53,396 bases of DNA, from assembly GCA_946626215.1 (NCBI GenBank), contig CAMOUD010000002.1, positions 1 to 53,396 on the forward strand, written 5' to 3'. Shown in pieces: positions 17,679 through 27,167 of the stretch. Source of the DNA: an uncultured Lachnospiraceae bacterium. GTDB lineage: Bacteria; Bacillota; Clostridia; Lachnospirales; Lachnospiraceae. Made by a program: the position numbers and the translations under genes. The notes under the pieces were generated by a model, which was not told where the DNA came from, searched no databases, and worked only from the letters and a program-made list of their open reading frames with translations. Each line of letters starts with the position of its first letter. Within the stretch, counting starts at the first letter, position 1.

Positions 17679-18602
17679 TCAGAGATCGGAATCCTTGAAA
17701 TCTCCCTTCTGGGAAAAGACCAGGAGTTCCCTTTCCTGGTTGCGGAAATGGAGGGGACTGACCCCGTAGCGCTTGCGGAAGACCCTGGAAAAGGCCAGCT
17801 GGTCTCCGTATCCCACCGCCGCGGCCACAGCCCCCACGGGCATGGAGGTCTCCCGGAGAAGACTGACCGCCTTGTTCATGCGCAGGGACATGATGTATTC
17901 CTGGACCGAGCAGCCCACGGCCTTGCGGAAGGCCGAGGAAAAATGGCTTCTGGACACGCCCAGGAAGGAGGCCAGTTCCCCGATCCGGATATTCTTTTCG
18001 AAGTGGTCATCGATATAGACCACCGCCTTCTGGATGTAGTCGGGGCCGGACCTTTCCGGGTCCGGATCGCCGCTCCCCGCCTTCTTTTCCTGTCCTTCCA
18101 CCAGAAGGGACAGGATCATCATCAGGCAGGCGTCCCGGAAGAGCTCCCCCGACAGGCTGAGGCTCCTGGAATCCAGGATCTTCTTGATCAGGGCAGAGAT
18201 CCTGTCCAGGGAATCCGTATGGGAAACGGGGCTGTTCAGGCCAAGGCCGCATCTTGTCACATACCGGTCCGCCGCTATGCCTGTAAAGCCGATCCAGGAA
18301 TAGGTCCAGGGGTCTGCCGCGTCCGCCCTGTAGCTGCAGGCCACGCCGGGCTGGATAAAGAAGAGGTCCCCCTTCTGAAGCCGGTAGGTCCTGTCCCCCA
18401 GATGAAAGACTCCTTTCCCGCTTTCCACGAAATGAATGGAATAATGCCTCCGGGGCAGGGTCTTGAACTCTACCCCCTTCCTGGTCTTTTCCCGGCCGCA
18501 GTAGACCAGGCAGAGGTCCATCAGGCTCCTCTGCAGATTCTCCAGGCACCTGTAGTCTTCCATCTCCGTATATCCTGTCGCTGTATGCTTCTGCGTTTCC
18601 AT
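17679..18602 (-). CDS. AraC-family transcriptional regulator
   Basis: N-terminal cupin (HFVESGKGVFHLGDRTYRLQKGDLFFIQPG); C-terminal double HTH (ASFLGVSRSHFSSAFRKAVGCSVQEYIMSLRMNKA... FSRVFRKRYGVSPLHFR). Confidence 0.9.
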   Translation of the reverse strand: METQKHTATGYTEMEDYRCLENLQRSLMDLCLVYCGREKTRKGVEFKTLPRRHYSIHFVESGKGVFHLGDRTYRLQKGDLFFIQPGVACSYRADAADPWTYSWIGFTGIAADRYVTRCGLGLNSPVSHTDSLDRISALIKKILDSRSLSLSGELFRDACLMMILSLLVEGQEKKAGSGDPDPERSGPDYIQKAVVYIDDHFEKNIRIGELASFLGVSRSHFSSAFRKAVGCSVQEYIMSLRMNKAVSLLRETSMPVGAVAAAVGYGDQLAFSRVFRKRYGVSPLHFRNQERELLVFSQKGDFKDSDL

Positions 18603-18704
18603 ACTCCCCCCTGCCGATCACTGTCCCCCGACGGCATCTGTCAGCCGGCTGTATATGTATTGTAAAACATTATTGTGTCAATCTCACAGAAATTGTATAA
18701 AGGT

Positions 18705-20939
18705 TTATGCCTCCTTTGCCTCCAGGGTAAAGACCAGGGCCGCGAAATCTCCGCCCTGGCGCAGGAGTTCCTCCCGGTCGATGGGAAGGCCCGCGTACAT
18801 GAGCTCGTCGCCGTAGGCCTCTGTCGTCAGGATATTTCCTCCAACCTGATGACTGACCCTGTAGAGGACATCCTCGGCCAGGCCCGCGAAGCGCAGGCGG
18901 AGCCAGGAGGCGTTGACCTTGTTGAGCCTCTGGACAAAGGTGGCCACAGCCCGTTTCTTATCCCGGGACACAGCCGCGAAGGCCGTCTCATTCCCTTCGA
19001 AGGGGCTGAGGAGCCGGTAGAAATCGCCGTCGATCTGGATCAGGTCTCTGTACTTCTTCACAAAGTCGGTCTGGCCCTTGATGATCTCGATATCATAATC
19101 CGACAGCATGGCGGGGTCCAGCTCATAGCCGAAGGTCCCGAACATGGCCACGGCCGCCCGGGTCTCGATGGGGGTGGTCCGGGCCAGCTGGTGGTTGGGA
19201 ACGGCGGAAACATGGGCGCCCATGGAGACCACGGGATAGACCAGGGAAGATCCGTACTGGATCTTGCAGCGCTCATAGGCGTCGGTATCGTCGCTGGTCC
19301 AGGCCTGGGGGGCGAAATAGAGCATGCCGGGATCGAACCGGGCGCCGCCGCTTGCGCAGGACTCGAAGAGGATCTCCGGGAACCGTTCCGTCAGCCTGGT
19401 ATAGAGATCATAGACGCCCAGGATGTAGCGGTGCATGACCTCTCCCTGGCGGTCCGCCGGCAGAGCGACGCTGAAGGGTTCCGTCATGTAGCGGTTCATG
19501 TCCCACTTGATATAGGAGATCCTGGAGGAATCGATGACCCTGCAGATCATCTCATAGATATGGTCCACGACCTCCTTCCTGGTGAAGTCCAGGACGTGCT
19601 GGTGGCGGGAATGGCTCTCGAACCGGCCCGGGCAGGCGATCAGCCAGTCCGGATGGGCCCGGTAGAGGTCGGAATCCTTGTTGATCATCTCCAGCTCGAC
19701 CCAGAGGCCGAACTTGAGGCCCAGGGCCTCGATCTTCTCGGACAGGCCGCTGATGCCCGAAGGGATCTTTTCCATGTTGCAGAACCAGTCGCCCAGGCCG
19801 GCATAGTCGTCGTTGCGCTTGCCGAACCATCCGTCGTCCAGGACAAAAAGCTCGATGCCGGCTTCCGCTGCCCGGGAAGCCATTTCCAGGAGCTTGTTCT
19901 CATCGAAGTCGAAATAGGTCCCTTCCCAGTTGTTGAGCAGGATGGGACGGGGCCTGTCTCTCCAGACGCCCCGGACCAGACGGGTCCTGTAAAGCCTGTG
20001 GTAGACCCGGCTCATATGGCCGAGGCCCTGGTCGGAATAGACCATGACCGCCTCGGGGGTGGTGAAGGACTCTCCGCTCTCCAGCTTCCAGGCAAAGGAT
20101 TCGGGATTGATGCCCAGCATGACCCGGGTCAGGTCAAAGGAGGAAACCTCCGTCTGGGCCAGGAAGTTGCCGGAGTAGACCAGAGAGAAGCCGTAGACCT
20201 CTCCCGCGCTCTCCGTGGTGCCGGGCCTCTGGAGGGCCAGGAAGGGGTTGGCCTCGGCGCTGGAGCCGGTGCCGGTCAGGCTGTGGACGGCCTGGATCCC
20301 CACCTCAAGGGGAGTCGTCTTGATATAGCGCTCCCTTGCCCAGGCGCCGGTCAGGCGGATCATTTCAAATTTCTTGTCCGGCAGCTCCACGCTGGCGGAC
20401 ATGGCCCGCTCGATGGTGACGGACTCCGGGCCCTTCTGGCTGATCCTGGCGTGCCTGGTGATGACCGGATAGTCCCTGTAGATGGTATAGACCAGGTCCA
20501 GGTCTGTATCCGACAGATCGTCATGGAAGCAGATCGTCAGGGTCTGGGCCTCCGAGGGATCCTCCGCGTAGGTGGCGGGAAGGGGAGCCAGGGAGGGCTT
20601 GCCCTCTTCGATCCGGTGAGAGACATAGGTGAAGTCGCTGATCCGGCTTCCCGACTCCTGAAGGATCACAAAGGCAGGGCTCCTGTAGTCGCCGCGCCCG
20701 TAGCCGGGATACTCCTGTCTGGTATACTGCATGGACAGGATGGAAGGCTCAGGCAGGGCCACGGCCAGATGGGACCGCATGGCTTCCTCATGGAAGCACT
20801 CCAGGCCCTCTCTGTCATGGATCTTCTTTCCGTAATACAGATTCTCCGCCTGTCCGTTCTCCATGATCCGGATCACATAGGAAATCGAAGAATTGGTCAG
20901 ATGAAAAATACGGGTGTTCTTATGATAGATAATCGACAT
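18705..20939 (-). CDS. alpha-galactosidase, GH36
   Basis: Start MSIIYHKNTRIF; YIKWDMNRYMTEPFS nucleophile motif; ILFESCASGGARFDPGML. Confidence 0.93.
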   Translation of the reverse strand: MSIIYHKNTRIFHLTNSSISYVIRIMENGQAENLYYGKKIHDREGLECFHEEAMRSHLAVALPEPSILSMQYTRQEYPGYGRGDYRSPAFVILQESGSRISDFTYVSHRIEEGKPSLAPLPATYAEDPSEAQTLTICFHDDLSDTDLDLVYTIYRDYPVITRHARISQKGPESVTIERAMSASVELPDKKFEMIRLTGAWARERYIKTTPLEVGIQAVHSLTGTGSSAEANPFLALQRPGTTESAGEVYGFSLVYSGNFLAQTEVSSFDLTRVMLGINPESFAWKLESGESFTTPEAVMVYSDQGLGHMSRVYHRLYRTRLVRGVWRDRPRPILLNNWEGTYFDFDENKLLEMASRAAEAGIELFVLDDGWFGKRNDDYAGLGDWFCNMEKIPSGISGLSEKIEALGLKFGLWVELEMINKDSDLYRAHPDWLIACPGRFESHSRHQHVLDFTRKEVVDHIYEMICRVIDSSRISYIKWDMNRYMTEPFSVALPADRQGEVMHRYILGVYDLYTRLTERFPEILFESCASGGARFDPGMLYFAPQAWTSDDTDAYERCKIQYGSSLVYPVVSMGAHVSAVPNHQLARTTPIETRAAVAMFGTFGYELDPAMLSDYDIEIIKGQTDFVKKYRDLIQIDGDFYRLLSPFEGNETAFAAVSRDKKRAVATFVQRLNKVNASWLRLRFAGLAEDVLYRVSHQVGGNILTTEAYGDELMYAGLPIDREELLRQGGDFAALVFTLEAKEA

Positions 20940-21015
20940 CAGGGAACTCTCCTCCTTGGCTGGCACGGTGCCCGGCAGGGACCGCGCGGGTTGTACAGAT
21001 GTGAATCCTGCTTTT

Positions 21016-21678
21016 TCAGGCCTCTTCCTGCTCCTCTTCGGGCTTTTTCAGAAAGACGTCGAAATCCGGCAGCAGGAGCCGGCAGGCGATCAGCTCGGTC
21101 AGGGCAAAGCCGCAGACCGACCAGAGAAAGGCGTAGAGGGGAAGGCGGGACAGGTCCATGTAGGTCAGGACCAGGGGGCCGATCTGGATCAGGGCGATCA
21201 GGACGGCCCTGAGGGGGTTCTTCCCCGCGAAATAAAGGGCGCTCCTGACCAGAGAGGGCAGGGTGTTCTCAAAGGCGGCCATGACCGGATAGAGGACCAG
21301 GGTCAGGACCAGGAGAAAGCCCAGGACTCCGTAGACAGCGTAGCGGAAGTAGTCCAGGATCCCGCCCATATGGGCCGTAAAGCGGATATCCAGGATCCCG
21401 ATGACCAGAAGGACCAGGACCAGGATCCACCAGAGGAGGGCCTTCAGGAAGCAGTCCCGGAAGCCCTTCCAGAATTCTTTGGCAGGGTTGATGTCCGCCT
21501 CCTCCCGGATGGCCCGCATCATGGTATAGGAAAGAGCCGCCAGGGCCGGGCCTATGGTCAGGACCGGCAGGGAAAAGACGACGAACATGAGGTTCCCCCC
21601 GATCACGGAAAGGCACCAGGCCATCATCCGGCCAAAGGCGGAATCATTATCCAGAAAAGCGGTAATTCTTTTTTTCAA
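21016..21678 (-). CDS. YesL/DUF624-family membrane protein
   Basis: TTG start; LSVIGGNLMFVVFSLPVLTIGPALAALSYTMMRAIREE; multiple TM segments. Confidence 0.8.
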   Translation of the reverse strand: MKKRITAFLDNDSAFGRMMAWCLSVIGGNLMFVVFSLPVLTIGPALAALSYTMMRAIREEADINPAKEFWKGFRDCFLKALLWWILVLVLLVIGILDIRFTAHMGGILDYFRYAVYGVLGFLLVLTLVLYPVMAAFENTLPSLVRSALYFAGKNPLRAVLIALIQIGPLVLTYMDLSRLPLYAFLWSVCGFALTELIACRLLLPDFDVFLKKPEEEQEEA

Positions 21679-22382
21679 GGCTGCCTCCCTTCCGCTCCGA
21701 TGTATTCCAGAAAGGCTTTCACGTCCTCCGGATGGCTGCTGTAGGCGCCGATGCCGAGGACGCATCCGTCCTCGTAGACGCCCATCCTGCCCAGGTCGGA
21801 ATCCGAGATATCAATGCCCACCGGGACCGGGTCCTCGGAATACTCCGTATCATAGGGGACGGCGTAGACAAAGCGGTCCGCGTAGGGAGCGAACAGGTCC
21901 GCCGCCTCGCCCCGGGAAAGGTCCAGAAAGCGGCCGGCGGCGCCGACGGCTTTGAGGTTGTCCTCTTCCATGACGGCCGCGTCCAGGTGGCCGGCCTCCA
22001 CCACAGCCACAAAGGACTGGAAATAGGAGTTGTTGGTCCCGCCGTCCACGGCCGCGTTGAAGTAGGAGGCGGTTCCGAACTCCACCATCCCTTCCTTCAG
22101 GTCATAGCCCATGCGGTCGATAAAGCCCTGCCTGAGGGCGGACCGGTTGCCGATCTCCTGCGACGCTTCAATGGGCGCGTTGACGAACAGGACATAAAAA
22201 CGGTAGTCCTTCACGGTAAAAAAGGCGTGCCAGAGAATATAGACGGCCATGAAGAGGCCCCCGAAGATCCCCAGGGCCCAGAGCCAGTAGTACTCTGCCA
22301 GATAAGCGATCTTCTGCCTGCGGTCCATGCCCGCCAGCTTTTTCTTTTCAGATGCCAGGAACTTTCCAAACTTTTCTTTCAT
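21675..22382 (-). CDS. single-TM hypothetical protein with large extracytoplasmic domain, linked to sugar ABC
   Basis: One N-terminal TM (WLWALGIFGGLFMAVYILWHAFF) then about 180 aa soluble domain; TTGA overlap with the YesL gene. Confidence 0.7.
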   Translation of the reverse strand: MKEKFGKFLASEKKKLAGMDRRQKIAYLAEYYWLWALGIFGGLFMAVYILWHAFFTVKDYRFYVLFVNAPIEASQEIGNRSALRQGFIDRMGYDLKEGMVEFGTASYFNAAVDGGTNNSYFQSFVAVVEAGHLDAAVMEEDNLKAVGAAGRFLDLSRGEAADLFAPYADRFVYAVPYDTEYSEDPVPVGIDISDSDLGRMGVYEDGCVLGIGAYSSHPEDVKAFLEYIGAEGRQP

Positions 22383-22420
22383 GAAACCAACTGTTCTCCT
22401 GCCGCCCCTTTTCGATAAAA

Positions 22421-22457
22421 AGGACCCGGAAACAGCAAAAGCATATTTCCGGGTCCT
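22421..22457 (-). terminator. terminator/attenuator hairpin between permease and downstream genes
   Basis: aggacccggaaa ... tttccgggtcct; minus-strand T5 follows. Confidence 0.75.
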
Positions 22458-22478
22458 CTGATGCTTATGGACTGACGA

Positions 22479-23321
22479 TCAGAGCTTGCCGCCCGATGTC
22501 GCGATACCTTCCACGAACTGCTTCTGGAAGATAACGTAGATAATGACCATAGGAAGGACGGCCAGCGTAGCTGCTGCCATCATGGTAGGATATTCGCTGC
22601 CATACTGGCCCTGCATCTTGGCAAGACCCGCGGACAGGGTGGTGGTCGTCGCGTTGGTGCAGACGATCATGGGCCACATCAGATCCTTGAAGGCGAAGAC
22701 TGCGGTGAAGATACCCAGGGACACCATGGAGCTTCTGGTCAGAGGCATCATGATCCGGGTAAATCTCTGTCCGATGTTGCAGCCGTCGATCATGGCGGCT
22801 TCCTCCAGATCCTTGGGAAGTCCTTCATAGCCGGTCTTCAGGAGGTAGGTGCCGAAGGCGGTGACCAGACCGGGGAAGACCAGGCCGAACATGGAATTGA
22901 GCATGCCCATGTTGGAGACCATCAGGTACTGAGGGATGATGAAGATCTGAGCCGGGACCATCATCTGGATAAGGACCAGAGAGAAGAGGAAGCTCTTGCC
23001 CGGGAATTTCAGGCGTCCGAAGGCGTAGCCGGCCATGGTGGCGGTCAGGCAGGCGCAGACGACGCGCCAGAAGATCATCAGCAGGGTGTTCTTGTAGAGA
23101 ATCAGGAAGTTATAGCTCTTCCATACAGTCGCGAAGTTCTCCCAGTGCCAGCCGTTGTGGGGCAGGATGTAGAAGGGATTGACGGAAATAGATTCCTGAT
23201 TGGTCTTCAGTGCTGTCAGAATCATCCATGCGAAGGGGACCAGCATGATGAAGGACATGATGATCAGCACGATATGGGTGAGAATCTTATTCATTCTCTG
23301 TCTTGCGATTGAGCCTTCCAT
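22479..23321 (-). CDS. carbohydrate ABC transporter permease (MalG type)
   Basis: Inner-membrane component signature region EAAMIDGCNIGQRFTRIMMPLTRS. Confidence 0.92.
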   Translation of the reverse strand: MEGSIARQRMNKILTHIVLIIMSFIMLVPFAWMILTALKTNQESISVNPFYILPHNGWHWENFATVWKSYNFLILYKNTLLMIFWRVVCACLTATMAGYAFGRLKFPGKSFLFSLVLIQMMVPAQIFIIPQYLMVSNMGMLNSMFGLVFPGLVTAFGTYLLKTGYEGLPKDLEEAAMIDGCNIGQRFTRIMMPLTRSSMVSLGIFTAVFAFKDLMWPMIVCTNATTTTLSAGLAKMQGQYGSEYPTMMAAATLAVLPMVIIYVIFQKQFVEGIATSGGKL

Positions 23322-23333
23322 ACTTACCTCCCT

Positions 23334-24221
23334 TTACGCGTGGTAGACGGCTTTCTTCTCGACCTGCTGCAGGATCCAGGTAAGAATCATGATAAAGGCA
23401 AGGAGCACCATGACGATGGTGGCGCCGTAGCCCTTATTGCCGTTGGTGAACGAGTACTGATAGAACAGATAAACAATGGACTGGACCTTGGGCAGAGCCA
23501 CGTTCGTCTTATCCATGACCATGAACATAAGGTCAAAGATGGTCAGCGCGCCGATGATTCTGGTCTGCACGATGAAGAAGGTCGTGGGAGACAGAAGCGG
23601 AACGGTGATGGAGAAGAACTGGCGGAGACCGGAAGCGCCGTCGATGGAGGCAGCTTCATAGTAGTCACCGGGAATTTCCTGCAGGCCTGAAATGAACAGG
23701 ACCATGTTGTAGCCGATGATGGACCAGACACCGATGATGCCGATGGAAATCCATGCGATCTTGGGATCGGAGATCCAGGAGATGTTCGCATGGAAAACGT
23801 TGTTCAGGAGACCGAACTGGGTATTGTAAAGCCACTTCCAGACCATGGCGACGGCTGCGGGCGCGCAGACCATGGGAAGGAAGAAGATGGTCCTGTAGAT
23901 GGACCGGCCGCCGATTTTCTTGTTCAGGAGAACGGCAAGGATCAGGGCGATCACGATGCCGAAGGGAACTTCGATCAGGGCGTATTTAATGGTATTCCAG
24001 AGGGACTGCCAGGTCTCACCGGCAGAAAGGACAGCCTGATAGTTGGCAAGGCCGACGAAGATATTGCCCTTGCCGAAGTCGCCGGTCTTGCAGAAGGACT
24101 GATAGACCGTGTTAAAGATAGGATAGAAGTTCAGAACGATCAGGCCGATCATGGTGGGGGCGACGAACAGATATGCCCATCTAGCCTCCCTCTTCTCGGC
24201 CAGCGTCATCTTTTTCTTCAT
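23334..24221 (-). CDS. sugar ABC transporter permease (MalF type)
   Basis: EAASIDGASGLRQFFSITVPLLSPTTFF motif; 6 TM segments. Confidence 0.92.
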   Translation of the reverse strand: MKKKMTLAEKREARWAYLFVAPTMIGLIVLNFYPIFNTVYQSFCKTGDFGKGNIFVGLANYQAVLSAGETWQSLWNTIKYALIEVPFGIVIALILAVLLNKKIGGRSIYRTIFFLPMVCAPAAVAMVWKWLYNTQFGLLNNVFHANISWISDPKIAWISIGIIGVWSIIGYNMVLFISGLQEIPGDYYEAASIDGASGLRQFFSITVPLLSPTTFFIVQTRIIGALTIFDLMFMVMDKTNVALPKVQSIVYLFYQYSFTNGNKGYGATIVMVLLAFIMILTWILQQVEKKAVYHA

Positions 24222-24350
24222 GCGGGTTCCTCCCTGAAAAGAGTGATGAAAAGCGGCAGGAGCCGGGGGCGCCGGACTCCGGCCGCGTCATCACAGGATT
24301 ATAACGGGATTCTCAGGAGATTCCCGTCAGGATCCGGGTTTTCCTTCAGA

Positions 24351-25703
24351 TTATTCAGCAGCGATCGCGTTCTCGATGATGGTCTGAGCGTTGTCGCAGG
24401 CGGTTGCCATAACGGCAGGATCGGAAGGATTCAGCCACGCATCCAGGAATGCGCCGTTCTGCTGAAGGGCATCTTCCCAGACAGTGGTGTTCCTGGTGTA
24501 AGGACGGAAGAACAGGTCGCCTTCTTCTTCAGCGCGGACGAATGCGGAAACATCCATGCCCTCGAATGCGTTGGCGAAGTCTTCGGAGATGCCCTTCATG
24601 CCGCCCATGGTAACGCCGAGCTGGGCCTGTTCCTTCTGGCCCTTTTCGGAGCAGAAGTAGGAGATCAGGCTGTAGCATGCGTCAGGGTTGGCAGTGGAGG
24701 CGGAAGCTGCCCAGCCAAGGCCGTTGTAAGCGGAATAACGCTCGCCCGCGTCGCACTGGCCGTTGCCGTTCACGTCAGCGTAAGGAAGCATAGCCCATGC
24801 GTAGTTGGCGGAATTCTCGTTGGTGTAGAAGGTGTTGATCATCCAGGAGCCCTGTGTGATCATAGCGCAGAGGCCGGAGTTGAACAGGGAGTCTGTGCCG
24901 GTCTCGGCAACAGTGGTCTGAGGAGCAGAGACTTCAAGGATCTGGCGGAGCATTTCCATGCCGGCCTTGCCTTCGGCGGAACCGATCGTGGTGCCCTTGT
25001 GATCATCGGTGATGACCTGTGCGCCGTAATCATAGATGATGTTGTACCAGCCGTCCTGGTTGTTGGAGGAGTTGATGGCATAGCCGTAGATGCCGTCAGC
25101 AGCGCCGGCCTCGGTGATCTTGGCGGCAGCGTCGCGGAGATCTTCCCATGTCCAGTCATCGGTGGGATAGTCTACGCCGTACTTGTCGAAGATAGCCTTG
25201 TTGTAGAGCAGAGCGATGGTGTCGTGATCCTTGGGAAGCGCGTACTGCACGCCGTTGTCATCACGGTTGTAGAGGTCTACGATGCCTTCATAGTAGTTGT
25301 CCAGATCGATGGCGTCGTCTGCTGCGATGTAGTCATCCAGAGGAAGAAGCAGATCGTTCTCCATGTACATCTGAGCGGTGTTGGAGTGCATCCAGAATAC
25401 GTCGGGCATCTGGCCGCCGGAAGCGCCTGCCTCGAGCAGTGTCCAGTAGTTGTCCCAGTCTACGACGTTGATCTGGACCTTGATGCCGGACTCAGCGGAC
25501 CACTCGTCAGCGATCTGCTGAAGGCCTGCCAGCTGGTTGTTGTCCCAGATGTTGACCTGAAGTGTGTCACCGGATGCAGCGGGAGCCGCGTCGCCGCCGG
25601 ATGCATCGGAGCCGCCAGAGGAAGAGGAAGAGCCGCCGCCGCAAGCCGCGAGGGACAGGACCATGGTTCCGGCAAGCATCGCTGCCAGTAAACGTTTTTT
25701 CAT
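24351..25703 (-). CDS. extracellular sugar-binding lipoprotein (ABC, family 1)
   Basis: Lipobox LSLAACGGG; SBP_bac_1-like sequence. Confidence 0.92.
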   Translation of the reverse strand: MKKRLLAAMLAGTMVLSLAACGGGSSSSSGGSDASGGDAAPAASGDTLQVNIWDNNQLAGLQQIADEWSAESGIKVQINVVDWDNYWTLLEAGASGGQMPDVFWMHSNTAQMYMENDLLLPLDDYIAADDAIDLDNYYEGIVDLYNRDDNGVQYALPKDHDTIALLYNKAIFDKYGVDYPTDDWTWEDLRDAAAKITEAGAADGIYGYAINSSNNQDGWYNIIYDYGAQVITDDHKGTTIGSAEGKAGMEMLRQILEVSAPQTTVAETGTDSLFNSGLCAMITQGSWMINTFYTNENSANYAWAMLPYADVNGNGQCDAGERYSAYNGLGWAASASTANPDACYSLISYFCSEKGQKEQAQLGVTMGGMKGISEDFANAFEGMDVSAFVRAEEEGDLFFRPYTRNTTVWEDALQQNGAFLDAWLNPSDPAVMATACDNAQTIIENAIAAE

Positions 25704-25874
25704 ATAACCCTCCTTTTGTGGTATATACTGCGAAAACTCCGCAGTGTGATTGAATACGCTCTTATTCTATCCGCAGGGAGCCTTCGGGAGTTAGTAACGA
25801 GAGTTATATACATTTGTCAAATTGTTGCATTTAGATTGGCAAAATTTTCACATTCCTTTGTATAGTTTTAAAAA

Positions 25875-25904
25875 ACGGGACTGTTCCCAGAGGAACAGTC
25901 CCGT
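25875..25904 (-). terminator. Rho-independent terminator
   Basis: acgggactgttcc-caga-ggaacagtcccgt with T5 on the minus strand. Confidence 0.85.
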
Positions 25905-25919
25905 CACCATGTACATCTT

Positions 25920-26861
25920 TTATTCATTTTTCAGCGTCTGCTCCGTCACTTTTACGGAAGGCCCATCCATCATGGAATCCCTGGCACGTTTTTCTGTTCT
26001 CTGCCGGTAGCGGATGGGGGACAGGCCGAACTTCTTGCGGAAGGCCTTGGTAAAGACAGCCGGATCCCGGTAGCCGCAGGAAAGGGCGATGCTTTCCACC
26101 GAAAGCTGGGTGTAATCCAGCATCTCCGCCGCCCTGGTCAGCCGGCAGGTGACCAGATAGTCCTTGGGAGACATGCCGATCTCCCTGACAAAGAGAGAAT
26201 ACAGATAGGACCGGTTGATGTTGACGTAGGCCGCGATATCCTCGACCTGGATCCGGGAAGCGTAGTTGTACTGGATAAATTCCATGGCCTTGCGGACATA
26301 GGCGTTGCCCTGGGTCCTTTCCGCGAAAAGGGGAGAAGCGTCCCGGTTCAGACAGGCGATGAAGCGGTAGAGGATGCTGATCTGCATGAGCTCGTTTGCG
26401 TTGGAGGACGAGTCCAGGGCCAGAAGGTCATTGACGACCTCCAGAAGTTCCTCTCCGTGGCCGCTGCGGAAGGTCATGTTCTCTCCCGCCAGTCCGATCT
26501 GCTCCATGAGATCGCCGGCGATCTTTCCGTCAAAGCCCACCCAGATATATTCCCAGGGCTCTTTGCCGTCCGCTTCGTAGTAGGTCTGCTTGCCGGGCTC
26601 GATCAGGAATCCCTCTCCTGCGCCAAGCTGAAAGGTATGATCGCCCCTGACATACTTGCCCTTCCCCGACAGGATGAAGTGGATCAGGTAATTCGAACGG
26701 ACCGCCGGTCCGAAATGGTGGTAGGGATCGCATTTTTCATAGCCGCAGAAACAGAAATACAGGTCCTGGAACTGTCTGCTTCCGCCGATACGCAGTCTGG
26801 TTTCCAATCTACGCTCTTCTCCTTCCGGGTCTTCCGGCTTCGCGGAAGGCCACCTGCACAA
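25920..26861 (-). CDS. AraC-family transcriptional regulator
   Basis: N-terminal sensor domain (LIHFILSGKGKYVRGDHTFQLGAGEGFLIEPGKQ); C-terminal HTH (AAYVNINRSYLYSLFVREIGMSPKDYLVTCRLTRA). Confidence 0.9.
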   Translation of the reverse strand: MCRWPSAKPEDPEGEERRLETRLRIGGSRQFQDLYFCFCGYEKCDPYHHFGPAVRSNYLIHFILSGKGKYVRGDHTFQLGAGEGFLIEPGKQTYYEADGKEPWEYIWVGFDGKIAGDLMEQIGLAGENMTFRSGHGEELLEVVNDLLALDSSSNANELMQISILYRFIACLNRDASPLFAERTQGNAYVRKAMEFIQYNYASRIQVEDIAAYVNINRSYLYSLFVREIGMSPKDYLVTCRLTRAAEMLDYTQLSVESIALSCGYRDPAVFTKAFRKKFGLSPIRYRQRTEKRARDSMMDGPSVKVTEQTLKNE

Positions 26862-27167
26862 ATATATAGATGATTCCGGTCAAAGAGATGCCCTTTCCGC
26901 TCCCGTATCCGCGGCCGTCCCGGCCTCTCAGCCGGATCAGAAGGTCTTACTGTCTCAAAATAATTGTATGGTACAATCAATTTTGAATACATGGTTCCTT
27001 TTTTTGCCTTTTATGCCGGATGTTAGAAAAAGTCTGACTGCAGGGCTTCCTCCAAAGCGTTTTGCATTTTGCCGGCAGGTTCTATATACTGAAGGCAGCG
27101 CAGAGCATACGGCCGCCGGCGGACAAGGGCCGCGGCGGCCCCTACATAGAAACAGGGAGGATCGGAT

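Noticed and set aside
18675-21212. 845-aa plus-strand ORF opposite alpha-galactosidase
   Set aside because: Same shadow-ORF pattern; the GH36 motifs on the opposite strand are unambiguous.
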